In this document: positions 53,772 to 63,296 of the stretch, piece by piece
How positions within the stretch are numbered: the first letter of the stretch is position 1
Layout: each line of letters opens with the position of its first letter
Source of the DNA: Flavihumibacter petaseus NBRC 106054
GTDB lineage: Bacteria; Bacteroidota; Bacteroidia; Chitinophagales; Chitinophagaceae
Direction of reading: 5' to 3'
DNA: 64,000 nt
NCBI RefSeq assembly: GCF_000974785.1
Contig: NZ_BBWV01000004.1
Coordinates: 62,001 to 126,000 of the forward strand
The notes under the pieces: model-generated
The model's input: the letters and a program-made list of their open reading frames with translations, nothing else
What the model was told of the DNA's origin: nothing
Databases searched by the model: none
Position numbers and translations under genes: made by a program

Positions 53772-56115
53772 CTTCTATGATAATTTTCTTTAGCCGCTGA
53801 TACATGAATGATACGACCAGCAACAAGACACCCAGGCAGAAGAATGCAGCTATTTTTCCCGCCACCGAAATATTCCGGATGTCGAATACGAATAGTTTGA
53901 TCAGTGTAAGTGTAAACAGGCTGAGTGAAATGATACGCAATGTTTTCCACTTTTTTCTCATCCCCTGCCACATCAGCACAAAGGAACAGCCCCCCCACAG
54001 AATCGGGAGGCCTGATTTAAGGTATATCCGCTGTAAGTCGGATAGAGAATGCGTGGGACTGAAAAATATCTGATTGACCAGTAAATGACCGGCAATACTC
54101 AGCAGCAACACCGAGCAGAAAACCAATAACCAGGGTGCTGCATCGCCTAATGGTAACAGCAGCGGATCGTTGTTGTACACCATCCTGGAGAACCACGCTA
54201 TCATTAAAGCTACTACGGCGCCGGCAAGCCAGTACCACAGGAAAGGCACCAGGCTCTTCCCCGCCTGGAGTATCTCAGCCTGAACGTGGAAGACATTGGA
54301 GGTAAGCAGGAAAAAGTAAAATAGCGTGAACGCAATGATACTCGCCAACAGGTATTTCTGCACTTGAAATATTCTTATATAATTCCTTAGCAGAAATAGC
54401 AAACCACTAAAACAAACAGTATACGCCATCTCATACATCATCAGGCTTTGCTGACCTGCTGCAGCATCAATCCGCCTGTCTATCTCGAGTATACCGGAAA
54501 TATAAAAAATGAGGAGGCCGGCAATTTCTACGATATAACCGATCAAACGCTGCTCCCTGTCTCGTACCAGGTAAAACAAGGCAAAAGTTGTAATACCGGC
54601 ATACAATCCCGTCAGGAGACCTGCACCTGCTTCCCAATCGATCATAAGACTAATCATCATGGCACCCCACACCAGTGCGGTAGTATAACGGAACAGGGGC
54701 ATCCTGCTCCGGACATGTACCCAGTACAACAATACTGCTTCCGTCGCCCAGAACAGGGTAATATGGTTTCCTTTTAACTGAATTGGAGCCGTAAGGGAAA
54801 TAAAACTTACCGTTAATCCTATAAGCAGGAAAATAATATTGGCTTCCACTTTCCGGTTCCGGAAAAAGATAAAGGAAAGCAAACAGTAAATAACCGCCAT
54901 TGCAATGGTAAATAGCCCCTGTAAATGTTCTGCCTGCATGCGATGCAACAAAATGAGTCCTGCTGTAAAAAACAGGGCCGCATTCGACAATATCATGCTG
55001 AAGTCAGCTGCGACAAAAGATTGATTTCTGCGAATGTTATAGGCCACATTGGCAGCAAAAAAGATTATATGAAACAGGATGGCAAACCAAAAGCCGGCCA
55101 TGTAGTCTTTTGTACTGAGGGTTGCAGGCGCTGTTGCCAGCCAGCCGCCGAAAAGCAGTACTGTAAATACAAAGGCCAGCAGGTTCAGCAACCGCCAGTT
55201 TTTCCGGTAGGCAATCAGCAACAATCCCGCATTCAGCAATGAGAGATACGTAAAAAGCGCCCTGAAATTGCCGCTGTTATTGCTGACCAGGAAAGGGGCT
55301 GCAAATCCACCGACGAGTCCGATCACTGCAAGCTCCTGCCGGTCGTATAGCAGTGATAGAATCACAGCAAAAACTGTGATTACCAACATAATGATAAACG
55401 CGATAGACTGAGGGAAAAGATGAAATTGCTGGTACGCCAGTGCGATGGTAAAATATAATACTGCAATACCGCCACCAACTATTACAGAACTGAAGGCGTG
55501 ATACGAACGCCGCAGGTAGTGACCAATTCCAATCAGGACACCAGCACAAAGCACCCCAATCGCTACCCTTCCGACCGGTCCGATCCAGTTGTTGTCGATC
55601 GCAAATTTTACAAAGTACGCAATCGCCATCACCAGGATTGCAATCCCGATCTTACTCACCAGGTTCTCGCCAATAAATTTTTCTAGATCCGGATGCCTGT
55701 CGAAGAAGCCAGGCTTTGGTGCCTGAACTTCATGCTGAACGGGTGAAAATGCCACTTCCGCAGAGACTTCTTCTTCCTTCTCCGTCTCACCAACCACTTC
55801 AAAACCGGATTTCCAATAGTCCCGCTGAACAGGTGTCGGCTCAGGCTCCACTGGTACGGGAATCGCTACCGGTTCCTCAAATGGTTCAGGCGCGGTTGTT
55901 GGTTCAGGCTGCACGGGCGCTATGGGTGGCGAATCAGGAGCAACAGAAACAGGTTTTGATTCCACCGGAACCTGTTCTTTTTTCCAGGATGTAATTTCCT
56001 GGCGCAATTGCCAAAGCTGATTATCCAGCCTCTTGAATTCTGCGCGAACAATATTCTTCAGGGAAAACAGCACTACCAGCATGACCAGGCAGAGCGGAAT
56101 AAGTAAAAATTCCAT
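53749..56115 (-). CDS. DUF2339 multi-spanning membrane protein
   Basis: A 788-residue protein starting at MEFLLIPLCLVML (56115); a longer ORF start would break the N-terminal helix. After one membrane helix and a coiled-coil-like stretch comes a proline- and glutamate-rich linker (about residues 42-110). It continues with over 20 hydrophobic helices to the C-terminus. The segment HPDLEKFIGENLVSKIGI opens the DUF2339 core. The family has no assigned function. It pairs with the DUF3999 gene and sits at the end of the uronate gene chain, 10 bases after the oxidoreductase gene. Confidence 0.83.
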   Translation of the reverse strand: MEFLLIPLCLVMLVVLFSLKNIVRAEFKRLDNQLWQLRQEITSWKKEQVPVESKPVSVAPDSPPIAPVQPEPTTAPEPFEEPVAIPVPVEPEPTPVQRDYWKSGFEVVGETEKEEEVSAEVAFSPVQHEVQAPKPGFFDRHPDLEKFIGENLVSKIGIAILVMAIAYFVKFAIDNNWIGPVGRVAIGVLCAGVLIGIGHYLRRSYHAFSSVIVGGGIAVLYFTIALAYQQFHLFPQSIAFIIMLVITVFAVILSLLYDRQELAVIGLVGGFAAPFLVSNNSGNFRALFTYLSLLNAGLLLIAYRKNWRLLNLLAFVFTVLLFGGWLATAPATLSTKDYMAGFWFAILFHIIFFAANVAYNIRRNQSFVAADFSMILSNAALFFTAGLILLHRMQAEHLQGLFTIAMAVIYCLLSFIFFRNRKVEANIIFLLIGLTVSFISLTAPIQLKGNHITLFWATEAVLLYWVHVRSRMPLFRYTTALVWGAMMISLMIDWEAGAGLLTGLYAGITTFALFYLVRDREQRLIGYIVEIAGLLIFYISGILEIDRRIDAAAGQQSLMMYEMAYTVCFSGLLFLLRNYIRIFQVQKYLLASIIAFTLFYFFLLTSNVFHVQAEILQAGKSLVPFLWYWLAGAVVALMIAWFSRMVYNNDPLLLPLGDAAPWLLVFCSVLLLSIAGHLLVNQIFFSPTHSLSDLQRIYLKSGLPILWGGCSFVLMWQGMRKKWKTLRIISLSLFTLTLIKLFVFDIRNISVAGKIAAFFCLGVLLLVVSFMYQRLKKIIIEDEEKPSV

Positions 56116-56125
56116 GGTTAAGGGT

Positions 56126-57205
56126 TCACTCCAAATATAGTGTTCTTTTTTCCCGCACACTGCGGAAACAGTATTCTATAATCCGGATGGTATCCCTTGC
56201 CTGTTGCGGCAACACCTGCAATGCAGCTTCACCTCTAATCGCCTCTGCTACATTTTTGAAAAAGTCCTGGTAACGGCCAGTTTCTGTTTCCACGGAAGCC
56301 TGAAGGTTCATCCCCTGCCAGGTAGTATTGATCTTTCCCCAGGCAGACTCCGGGTCCTTGCCCCAGTCAGCCATTGTTTGCGGCGTATATCCTGCCTTGA
56401 GTGCATTTTCCTGGGGATCCATGCCATATTTGACGAATGTCCCTTTATCTCCATGGATAACAAAATGGGGGCCTGGTTGCCGGATCAGCATTCCGGAGCT
56501 TAATGCCACCCGCACCCCATCATATTGCAATATTATCTCGAAACGATCATCCACCTTGCCTCCCGGCCTTTGGATGAGCGCTTCCGCATGAAGCGTGCGC
56601 GGCCAGCCGAACAGGTGCAGTGCCTGATCAATAAGGTGTGCGCCGAGGTCGTAAAGTATTCCTGAACCCGGCAGATCTTCTTCGCGCCAGGCATGTGGCC
56701 GAAGCTCCGGGCGGAACCGGTCATAGTTGATCTTCAATTCAGCCACCCTGCCGAGCATACCGCTGGCCAGCAGCTTTTTTACTGTTGCAAAGTCGCCGTC
56801 AAATCGCCTGTTATGGTGCACTGTCAGCAACCTTCCGGTGGCTTCACTAACATTTATCAGCTCCTCTGCATCAGCACTGGTAATCGTAAATGGTTTTTCC
56901 AGAATAACATGTTTGCCGGCTTCCATAGCCGCTTTGGCAAGCGGGACGTGGCTGGTATTCGGCGTAGCAACGATTACCAATTCAATGTCCGGGTCATTGA
57001 TTATCGCTTGCGCATCGGGTACAATAACAGTTTTTGGATACAACGAAGTGGCGAGTGCTGCGGCTTCGGGATTGGACGTACTGATCCTAATCAGTTCCAG
57101 GCCGTTGTGACTGTTCACAAAAGGTGCATGGAACACCCGTCCTGCCATGCCAAATCCGATTAGTCCGGTTTTTACTGATTGCTTCACTTGTTTCAATTTG
57201 GACAC
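56126..57205 (-). CDS. Gfo/Idh/MocA family oxidoreductase
   Basis: A 359-residue NAD(P)-dependent sugar dehydrogenase-like enzyme. The Rossmann motif is TGLIGFGMAGRVFHAPFV, followed by the family segments ATPNTSHVPLAKAAMEAGKHVILEKP near residue 83 and LYDLGAHLIDQALHLFG near 187. No twin-arginine signal, so it is cytoplasmic. It is 3 bases after the NupG-like permease, so both may serve the same sugar or sugar acid. Substrate unknown. Confidence 0.87.
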   Translation of the reverse strand: MSKLKQVKQSVKTGLIGFGMAGRVFHAPFVNSHNGLELIRISTSNPEAAALATSLYPKTVIVPDAQAIINDPDIELVIVATPNTSHVPLAKAAMEAGKHVILEKPFTITSADAEELINVSEATGRLLTVHHNRRFDGDFATVKKLLASGMLGRVAELKINYDRFRPELRPHAWREEDLPGSGILYDLGAHLIDQALHLFGWPRTLHAEALIQRPGGKVDDRFEIILQYDGVRVALSSGMLIRQPGPHFVIHGDKGTFVKYGMDPQENALKAGYTPQTMADWGKDPESAWGKINTTWQGMNLQASVETETGRYQDFFKNVAEAIRGEAALQVLPQQARDTIRIIEYCFRSVREKRTLYLE

Positions 57206-57208
57206 AAA

Positions 57209-58387
57209 TTAGGCCTGTTTCTTCTCGCTGAAAAAGAAAACAAAATACAGGAGCACCAGAAAGGCAATTCCAGCCGGCACCATCCACACGGATTTCCATA
57301 AATGCGCTCCCCCTACCTGGTAACGGTCAACAGTAAAGCCGGCAAACCAGGTACCGACAAACATCCCCAGGCCATAGGTTGCAAACGTAAACAAGCCCTG
57401 AGCACCATTTTTGATGCCCTCTCCCGCCTTCTTCTCCGTATACATATAACCAGTCACAAAAAAGAAGTCATAACATACACCATGCAGTATGATGCCTGAA
57501 TACAGAAGCCAGGATTCAGGTTGCCCGTAGCCGTAAGCAAAGCAAATATAACGGAGCACCCAGGCGCCCATGCCGATCAGCAGCATTTTCTTTACGCCGA
57601 TCCGGTTAAAAAGAAAAGGAATTGCAAGAATAAAAAGTCCTTCCGATACCTGACCCAGAATCATCTTTCCGGCTGCATTTGTCATCCCGATTTCGTCCAG
57701 GAAAGAATTGGCAAAACTATAGTAAAAGGCCAGCGGTATGCAAACCAGCACCGCAGCGATAAAAAATATCAGGTAGGCCTTACTCCTGAACAGCACACCG
57801 GCATCTTTCATCATGTTACCACCCTGCGCAGCACTTCCCTTTGGAGGTGTATTGGGCAAAAAGAAACTGAACAGGCCCAATGCCACCGACACTCCGGCTG
57901 CCAGGTAAAAACTATTCGCCGTTTTAGCAAAATTGAGATAGCCGACAAGTAACCCGGCAAGTATCCATCCGACGGTTCCGAATACCCTGATCCAGGGAAA
58001 TTGTTTGCCTGCGTCATCCATCTGATAGAACGCAATATTGTTCGACAAAGCTATGGTCGGCATATACAAAAGCGAATATGCCAGTACTATCCAGTAAAAT
58101 GTCTGGTTGGCGGTAACTTTGGTTGCTGCGATCAGTAATACTGCTCCAAGCAGGTGGAGCCACCCCATGATTTTCTGTGCGGGGAAGAACCGGTCAGCCA
58201 CCAGCCCTACAAAGAGTGGCGATACCATCGTCGCCACGGCGAGTGCGCTGTATGCTGCCCCTACATGTATCCCGGTTGCCTGTAACCGGCTGATCATATA
58301 TGTACCCATGGTCACATACCAGGCACTCCAGATGAAATACTCCATGAACATCATGGCCGATAACATGACACCGGTTCTTGTTTTCAT
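57209..58387 (-). CDS. NupG-like nucleoside/sugar MFS transporter
   Basis: A 392-residue MFS protein of the nucleoside:proton symporter subgroup. The N-terminus MFMEYFIWSAWYVTMGTY is typical of NupG/XapB relatives, and IALSNNIAFYQMDDAGKQFPWIRVFGTVGWI is the conserved central region. It has about 12 membrane segments. It sits 3 bases before the Gfo/Idh gene. In Bacteroidota such proteins also carry sugar-like substrates; the cargo is open. Confidence 0.82.
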   Translation of the reverse strand: MKTRTGVMLSAMMFMEYFIWSAWYVTMGTYMISRLQATGIHVGAAYSALAVATMVSPLFVGLVADRFFPAQKIMGWLHLLGAVLLIAATKVTANQTFYWIVLAYSLLYMPTIALSNNIAFYQMDDAGKQFPWIRVFGTVGWILAGLLVGYLNFAKTANSFYLAAGVSVALGLFSFFLPNTPPKGSAAQGGNMMKDAGVLFRSKAYLIFFIAAVLVCIPLAFYYSFANSFLDEIGMTNAAGKMILGQVSEGLFILAIPFLFNRIGVKKMLLIGMGAWVLRYICFAYGYGQPESWLLYSGIILHGVCYDFFFVTGYMYTEKKAGEGIKNGAQGLFTFATYGLGMFVGTWFAGFTVDRYQVGGAHLWKSVWMVPAGIAFLVLLYFVFFFSEKKQA

Positions 58388-58416
58388 AGCTGTTAAAATA
58401 CAAACTAAGTTTTACT

Positions 58417-58848
58417 TCACGGCAATTTCGACGCCTGTCTTGCAAGCAGTTTCCATCCGCTCTTTTGTTTCTCCCAAACCTGTAACACCGCAAGCTTCAG
58501 ATTGATCTCATTGCCCTTGTCAACGATCACAGCAGTCAATACATGGCGCACAACTCCCGTATTGCCACTGTAAAGAATTGTTTGATCTGCCACTTGTAAG
58601 GTTTTAAAATCGGCGCCTCCGGATACGAGGGCCCGTATAAACTGGTCACGGTCTTCAATCCGGCCAACTGAATGACCATAGGTCAATCGCTTATCTGTTA
58701 ATCGTGCCAGGGCACTGCTATCTGCATCCAGTATTGCTTTATTCAGGGCATCAACAGCATCGGGTAGAGAAGAAGACGTCTGCTGTTGCGCCATCAGGAT
58801 GGCACTGCAGGCAATTGCGATCAACAGCAAATACAGTTTCCTGTGCAT
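58417..58848 (-). CDS. Secreted NTF2-like (DUF4440-like) protein
   Basis: A 143-residue protein with a signal peptide, starting at MHRKLYLLLIAIACS (58848); an upstream ATG would add seven polar residues. The mature part (about 115 residues) has the cone-shaped NTF2 fold pattern: ALNKAILDADSSALARLTDKRLTYGHS at the start, an IEDRDQFIRALVSG helix and VLQVWEKQKSGWKLLARQASKLP at the end. Members bind small ligands or catalyse simple reactions. It lies between the ExuT-like gene and the NupG-like gene. Confidence 0.72.
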   Translation of the reverse strand: MHRKLYLLLIAIACSAILMAQQQTSSSLPDAVDALNKAILDADSSALARLTDKRLTYGHSVGRIEDRDQFIRALVSGGADFKTLQVADQTILYSGNTGVVRHVLTAVIVDKGNEINLKLAVLQVWEKQKSGWKLLARQASKLP

Positions 58849-58858
58849 GGTTGTCAGT

Positions 58859-60181
58859 TTAAAGGTCAATACGTTTCATCCTTGGCGCCAGCAAATGCAT
58901 GAGGAGCCAGGTGAAAAGATAAGCAAATCCGCAAATGAAGAACATGATAGCATATCCTTTCGGCAGATTACCCAGAATTTTATAGTGATCGAACAATGCG
59001 CCGGCCAGTACCGCAATCAGCATTCCTCCAAGTGCGCCGGCCATACCGCCGATGCCGGTAACAGAAGCCACGGCTTTTTTTGGGAACATGTCTGATACAG
59101 TGGTATAGATATTTGCCGACCATGCCTGGTGCGCAGCTGCTCCGAATCCAATAATCAGTACCGCCCACCACATGTTAAAACTGCCAAGCCATTGAGCCGC
59201 CATCACCGGCAGGGCACATAATGCATATCCGAACATGGCAAGCTTGCGCGATCTGAAAACCGGCATTCCAGAACGGATAAGGGAATAAGGCAACCATCCG
59301 CCAACCACGCTGCCAATAGCGGAAAGAATATAAACAGTAGCAACGGGCAACGCCAGATCTGTTTTTTCCAATCCGTACTGGGCTTTCAGAAAAGCAGGTA
59401 ACCAGAACAGGTAAAACCACCAGACGGGGTCAGTAAAGAATTTGCCACATACATAGGCCCAGGTTTGCCGGTATCGTAAAAGACTGACCCATTTCACCGG
59501 TTCTTCGGTTTCCCCTGCACCCTTCACAACTTCATCGGTATCACTCTGTATATAGGCCAACTCGGCAGCGCTGATTCGGGGGTGCGTTTCAGGTTTTGAG
59601 AAAGCCCGAAACCACAATACCAGCCAGAGCAGCCCCACCGCCCCGGTCAGAATAAACGCCCATTGCCAGCCCAGCCGCACTTCGATAAAAGGCACTGTTA
59701 AGGGTGCCAGTATTGCACCCAGTGCTGTTCCCGAATTAAAGAAGCCGGTGGCAAATGATCTTTCGGCTTTGGGGAACCATTCCGCAACGGTTTTGATGGC
59801 GGCAGGAAAATTTCCCGCCTCACTTATTCCCAAAGCTGTCCGCGCCAGAATAAACCCGCCTGTACTCACCACAAAAGCATGACCGATCGCTGCAACACTC
59901 CAAAGAGTCAGGGAGAGCGCGTAGCCGCTTTTCGTTCCGATTTTGTCAATTACCCTGCCGGCAAGCAGCAACCCGATTGCATAAGACAACTGAAAGGCAG
60001 TCACAATGCGGGAATAATCGGTTTCGGACCAGTTATAAGCCTTTTCAAGCGTAGGCTTCAACAGGCTGATCACAGCCCGGTCGAGATAGTTGATGGTGGT
60101 GGCAAGGAACACCAGCGTGCAGATGAACCATCGGATGCTGCCGCTATTTTCGTGATTTTTTAATGTCATAGATATATTCAA
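58859..60181 (-). CDS. exuT: Hexuronate transporter, ExuT-like MFS
   Basis: A 440-residue MFS anion:cation symporter. NYLDRAVISLLKPTLEKAYNW in the first helices and ARTALGISEAGNFPAAIKTVAEWFPKAERSFATG in the loop region are typical of ExuT/GudP carriers for galacturonate and glucuronate. It has about 12 membrane segments. The start at 60181 overlaps the eda gene by 38 bases; MTLKNHENSG (60169) is an equally possible start. Neighbouring uxaC, kdgK and eda support hexuronate uptake. Confidence 0.85.
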   Translation of the reverse strand: MNISMTLKNHENSGSIRWFICTLVFLATTINYLDRAVISLLKPTLEKAYNWSETDYSRIVTAFQLSYAIGLLLAGRVIDKIGTKSGYALSLTLWSVAAIGHAFVVSTGGFILARTALGISEAGNFPAAIKTVAEWFPKAERSFATGFFNSGTALGAILAPLTVPFIEVRLGWQWAFILTGAVGLLWLVLWFRAFSKPETHPRISAAELAYIQSDTDEVVKGAGETEEPVKWVSLLRYRQTWAYVCGKFFTDPVWWFYLFWLPAFLKAQYGLEKTDLALPVATVYILSAIGSVVGGWLPYSLIRSGMPVFRSRKLAMFGYALCALPVMAAQWLGSFNMWWAVLIIGFGAAAHQAWSANIYTTVSDMFPKKAVASVTGIGGMAGALGGMLIAVLAGALFDHYKILGNLPKGYAIMFFICGFAYLFTWLLMHLLAPRMKRIDL

Positions 60182-60815
60182 GCACTCGTTTGATTTCCTC
60201 TGTAATGGCGGAGTAATTCAGGTCAGCCAGCAGATCTTTTCGCAACAGTGCACCACCCAATCCCACTGCAATAACCCCGCTGCTGAACCAGTTTTCAAGA
60301 TTTGTCCGTTCCGTATCCACTCCGCCTGTCGGCATAAACTGCATCTGCGGAAAAACTTCGCGGACTGCCCGCACGAATCCGGGACCGAGAATATTTCCCG
60401 GAAACAACTTGACTATGCGCGCTCCGGCGGCCTCTGCTTTCATGATCTCAGTAGCAGTCATGCAACCGGGTATCCATAGCCGATGTGCTTTGTGGACCAT
60501 CTCCCCTATGACTTCATCCATTCCGGGACTCACCACAAAATCTGCCCCTCCTTTCAGGAAAAGCTTTGCCGATTTGGCATCCTTGATCGTCCCGATACCA
60601 AGTAACAGTCCGGGCAGGTTCTCATCGGCATAACTGCGCATTACCCGGAAATTTTCCAGCGCCATAGTGCCACGGTTGGTATATTCCACGAGCCTGGCAC
60701 CGCCATCATATATTGCTTTCAGCAACTGGCAGCAAATGCCGGGATCCGGATGATAATACAATGGCATCAACCCTGTATCGGACAACGCTTCAAGAATAAC
60801 CGACGCCTTATGCAT
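60144..60815 (-). CDS. eda: KDPG/KHG aldolase
   Basis: A 223-residue class I aldolase that splits 2-keto-3-deoxy-6-phosphogluconate into pyruvate and glyceraldehyde-3-phosphate. The Schiff-base lysine lies in RIVKLFPGNILGPGFVRAV near residue 137, and LVEYTNRGTMALENF is near 42. I chose MHKASVILEAL (60815) because a longer frame would lie within kdgK. It overlaps the kdgK stop by eight bases. It carries out the last step of uronate breakdown. Confidence 0.92.
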   Translation of the reverse strand: MHKASVILEALSDTGLMPLYYHPDPGICCQLLKAIYDGGARLVEYTNRGTMALENFRVMRSYADENLPGLLLGIGTIKDAKSAKLFLKGGADFVVSPGMDEVIGEMVHKAHRLWIPGCMTATEIMKAEAAGARIVKLFPGNILGPGFVRAVREVFPQMQFMPTGGVDTERTNLENWFSSGVIAVGLGGALLRKDLLADLNYSAITEEIKRVLEYIYDIKKSRK

Positions 60816-61824
60816 ATTGCTGTTGAATTTTTTTGATCTGTTCAATGGTTTGCCTGGTGCTGTCGCCTTTTTCCTGGAGTTTGCCAAATGCCGCGGCTGC
60901 AGCAAAGCTGACAATTGCCTCCGGTGACGCTCCTGCTTTAATGCCACGGATCAAGCCGGCCATGAAACAATCACCGCTACCCACCCGGTCAACAATTGTT
61001 GTCGCCCTGAAAACCGGTGATATTGCCCTGCTTACTTTTTGATCCAGGCAAGCGAAATAACACAGACCACGCTCCTGGTCAAAACGGAAAGTGTTGGCAA
61101 CAGTATGAACTTTGGGAAACGCAGCGAAAATCCCTGCTGCTGCACCTGTGGCAATTTCAGCCCACTGCGCCGCATCTGTATGCGCTTGTCCTGAATTATC
61201 GTTGGGAATACCCAGAAGCTTGTCCGCACTCCAGATATTTCCCATTACAACGTGACAATAGGATACGAGTTCGGGCAGCACAGTCCGGGGATCGGGTCTG
61301 TTCGCCCAGAGCATCTCCCTGTAGTTCAGATCAACAGATATCGTGATATTCTTCTTTTCTGCCGCACGCAAAGCTTCCAGGCACAGCGCGTTCACATTGT
61401 CACTTAAAGGGGGAGAGATAGCACTGAAATGAAACCAGTCAACACCTTCCAGGGCCCTGCCCCAGTCAATTGAGCCAGGCTGAAGCTGTGAAAATGAAGA
61501 ATGCGCGCGATCATAGATAACACCCGCATGCCTGAGATCAGTTCCCTGGGGCAGATAATACACCCCCACCCTGTTTCCGGAGAAGATCATTGAGGTTGTA
61601 TCAATTCCGGATTGAGCTACATATGCAGCCACTGATTTACCCATTCCGTTGGCAGGCACAGCAGAAATATAACGGACGGGGATATCCCAGTGCTTCAATG
61701 CCATGGCAACATTCAGTTCTGCACCACCGAGGTATACCGGCATGTCATTAGTTTGCAGCCAGGTCAATTCAAAGGCCGGAGACATCCGTAACAAAACCTC
61801 ACCAAAGCAACAGACTTTTTCCAT
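60808..61824 (-). CDS. kdgK: 2-keto-3-deoxygluconate kinase, PfkB family
   Basis: A 338-residue PfkB sugar kinase. The N-terminal motif CFGEVLLRMSP is followed by LGGAELNVAMALKHW, and the catalytic motif VDRVGSGDCFMAGLIRGIKAG lies near residue 277. It phosphorylates 2-keto-3-deoxygluconate for the aldolase that follows. It starts 68 bases after the uxaC stop. Specificity is inferred from neighbours. Confidence 0.9.
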   Translation of the reverse strand: MEKVCCFGEVLLRMSPAFELTWLQTNDMPVYLGGAELNVAMALKHWDIPVRYISAVPANGMGKSVAAYVAQSGIDTTSMIFSGNRVGVYYLPQGTDLRHAGVIYDRAHSSFSQLQPGSIDWGRALEGVDWFHFSAISPPLSDNVNALCLEALRAAEKKNITISVDLNYREMLWANRPDPRTVLPELVSYCHVVMGNIWSADKLLGIPNDNSGQAHTDAAQWAEIATGAAAGIFAAFPKVHTVANTFRFDQERGLCYFACLDQKVSRAISPVFRATTIVDRVGSGDCFMAGLIRGIKAGASPEAIVSFAAAAAFGKLQEKGDSTRQTIEQIKKIQQQYA

Positions 61825-61892
61825 TCATGGAAAATACAACAAAATAAAACGTGCCACCTTCGTCTGGTTTATCCGATTCCCCCACGCCATTG

Positions 61893-63296
61893 TCAAAAAA
61901 ATCCGAAATAGGAACGCGCATTATAATAGCACACATCCTGTACGATCTTACCGATCCAGGGAAAATCATCAGGCAATTCACCGGCTTCCATCTCTTTTCC
62001 CAACAGGTCACAGAGAATGCGCCTGAAATATTCATGGCGCGGAAAGGAAAGGAAACTGCGTGAATCAGTAAGCATGCCTACAAATCTGCTCAGCAATCCC
62101 ATATTGGAAAGCGTGTTGAGTTGCCGGATCATTCCATCCTTCTGATCCAGAAACCACCAGGCCGAACCCCATTGCATTTTTCCCGGAACCGACCCGTCAT
62201 TGAAATTTCCAATCATCGTCGCCATCACTTCATTGTCCGCCGGATTAAGGTTATAGAGTATCGTTTTGGCAAGCTGATTCCCGGCATCCAGGTTATCCAG
62301 AAAATCAGATAAAGCCTTTGCCTGCGGGAAGTCACCGATTGAATCCCATCCGGTATCCGGACCTAAAGTCCGCAACATCCGCCGGTTATTATTCCGCAAC
62401 GCTCCTACATGGAACTGTTGCACCCAGTTTTTTTCATGATCCCAGGTTGCAAATTCATGAAGGAGAAATGACTTGTATTGTAAAACTTCCACTGGATGAA
62501 TTTCTTCTCCCGCAAGGAAACGGCTGAATATGCGTTCAGCTGTATGATGATCAACGGGCAGCGCATAAAGGTTTTCAAGCCCATGATCTGAAATCCGGCA
62601 CCCGTGTCTTGCGAAGTGGTCATGCCTTGTCCTGAGGCATGCAAGCAGGCGTTGCAGATCATTCAGCTCCGTATTACTAACGGCAGACAATCGTTCTAAG
62701 TATTGCCGGAGCCTTGCGCCGTCCTCCATCTGCATAACAGCATCAGGCCGGAAGGCAGGATATACCGCCGTTGTCCCCTTTTGTTCCGAATGTACGCGGT
62801 GATGTTCCAGGGAATCTGCCGGATCGTCAGTAGTGCAAACTACTTCCACTTTACAGCGTTCCAACAATTGCTGAACCCTGAATTCCGGCCCTGACAGCAT
62901 CTCGTTGCAGGTGTCATAAATAATATCGGCCGTTTCAGCACTTAGCAACGTGGAAATTCCGAAATAACGCTGCAGTTCAAGATGCGTCCAGTGATATAGT
63001 GGATTCCTGACCGTATAGGGAACTGTCGCTGCCCAGTGCCGGAACTTCTCCCGGTCTGTTGCATCTCCGGTAATGAAATGTTCAGGCACGCCATTCGCTC
63101 TCATAGCACGCCACTTATAGTGATCTCCCTGAAGCCAAAGGCTGGTAAGGTTTTCAAACTGGTGATTTCGCGCTATATAGTCGGGTGGTAAATGGTTATG
63201 GTAGTCGATGATAGGAAGGTCCGCCGCATATTCGTGGTAAAGCCGGCGTGAGGCTTCAGTTTGCAACAAAAAATCTCTGTCGAGAAAGGCCTTCAT
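61893..63296 (-). CDS. uxaC: Glucuronate isomerase (uronate isomerase)
   Basis: A 467-residue TIM-barrel amidohydrolase-superfamily enzyme that converts glucuronate to fructuronate and galacturonate to tagaturonate. IIDYHNHLPPDYIA near residue 30 is the metal-binding HxH motif, and YPAFRPDAVMQME and LVDQKD-like WWFLDQKDGMIRQLNTLSNMGLLSRFVGMLTDSRSF near 380-415 are family segments. Length is normal. Its ATG overlaps the stop of the antiporter gene by ATGA. Confidence 0.93.
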   Translation of the reverse strand: MKAFLDRDFLLQTEASRRLYHEYAADLPIIDYHNHLPPDYIARNHQFENLTSLWLQGDHYKWRAMRANGVPEHFITGDATDREKFRHWAATVPYTVRNPLYHWTHLELQRYFGISTLLSAETADIIYDTCNEMLSGPEFRVQQLLERCKVEVVCTTDDPADSLEHHRVHSEQKGTTAVYPAFRPDAVMQMEDGARLRQYLERLSAVSNTELNDLQRLLACLRTRHDHFARHGCRISDHGLENLYALPVDHHTAERIFSRFLAGEEIHPVEVLQYKSFLLHEFATWDHEKNWVQQFHVGALRNNNRRMLRTLGPDTGWDSIGDFPQAKALSDFLDNLDAGNQLAKTILYNLNPADNEVMATMIGNFNDGSVPGKMQWGSAWWFLDQKDGMIRQLNTLSNMGLLSRFVGMLTDSRSFLSFPRHEYFRRILCDLLGKEMEAGELPDDFPWIGKIVQDVCYYNARSYFGFF

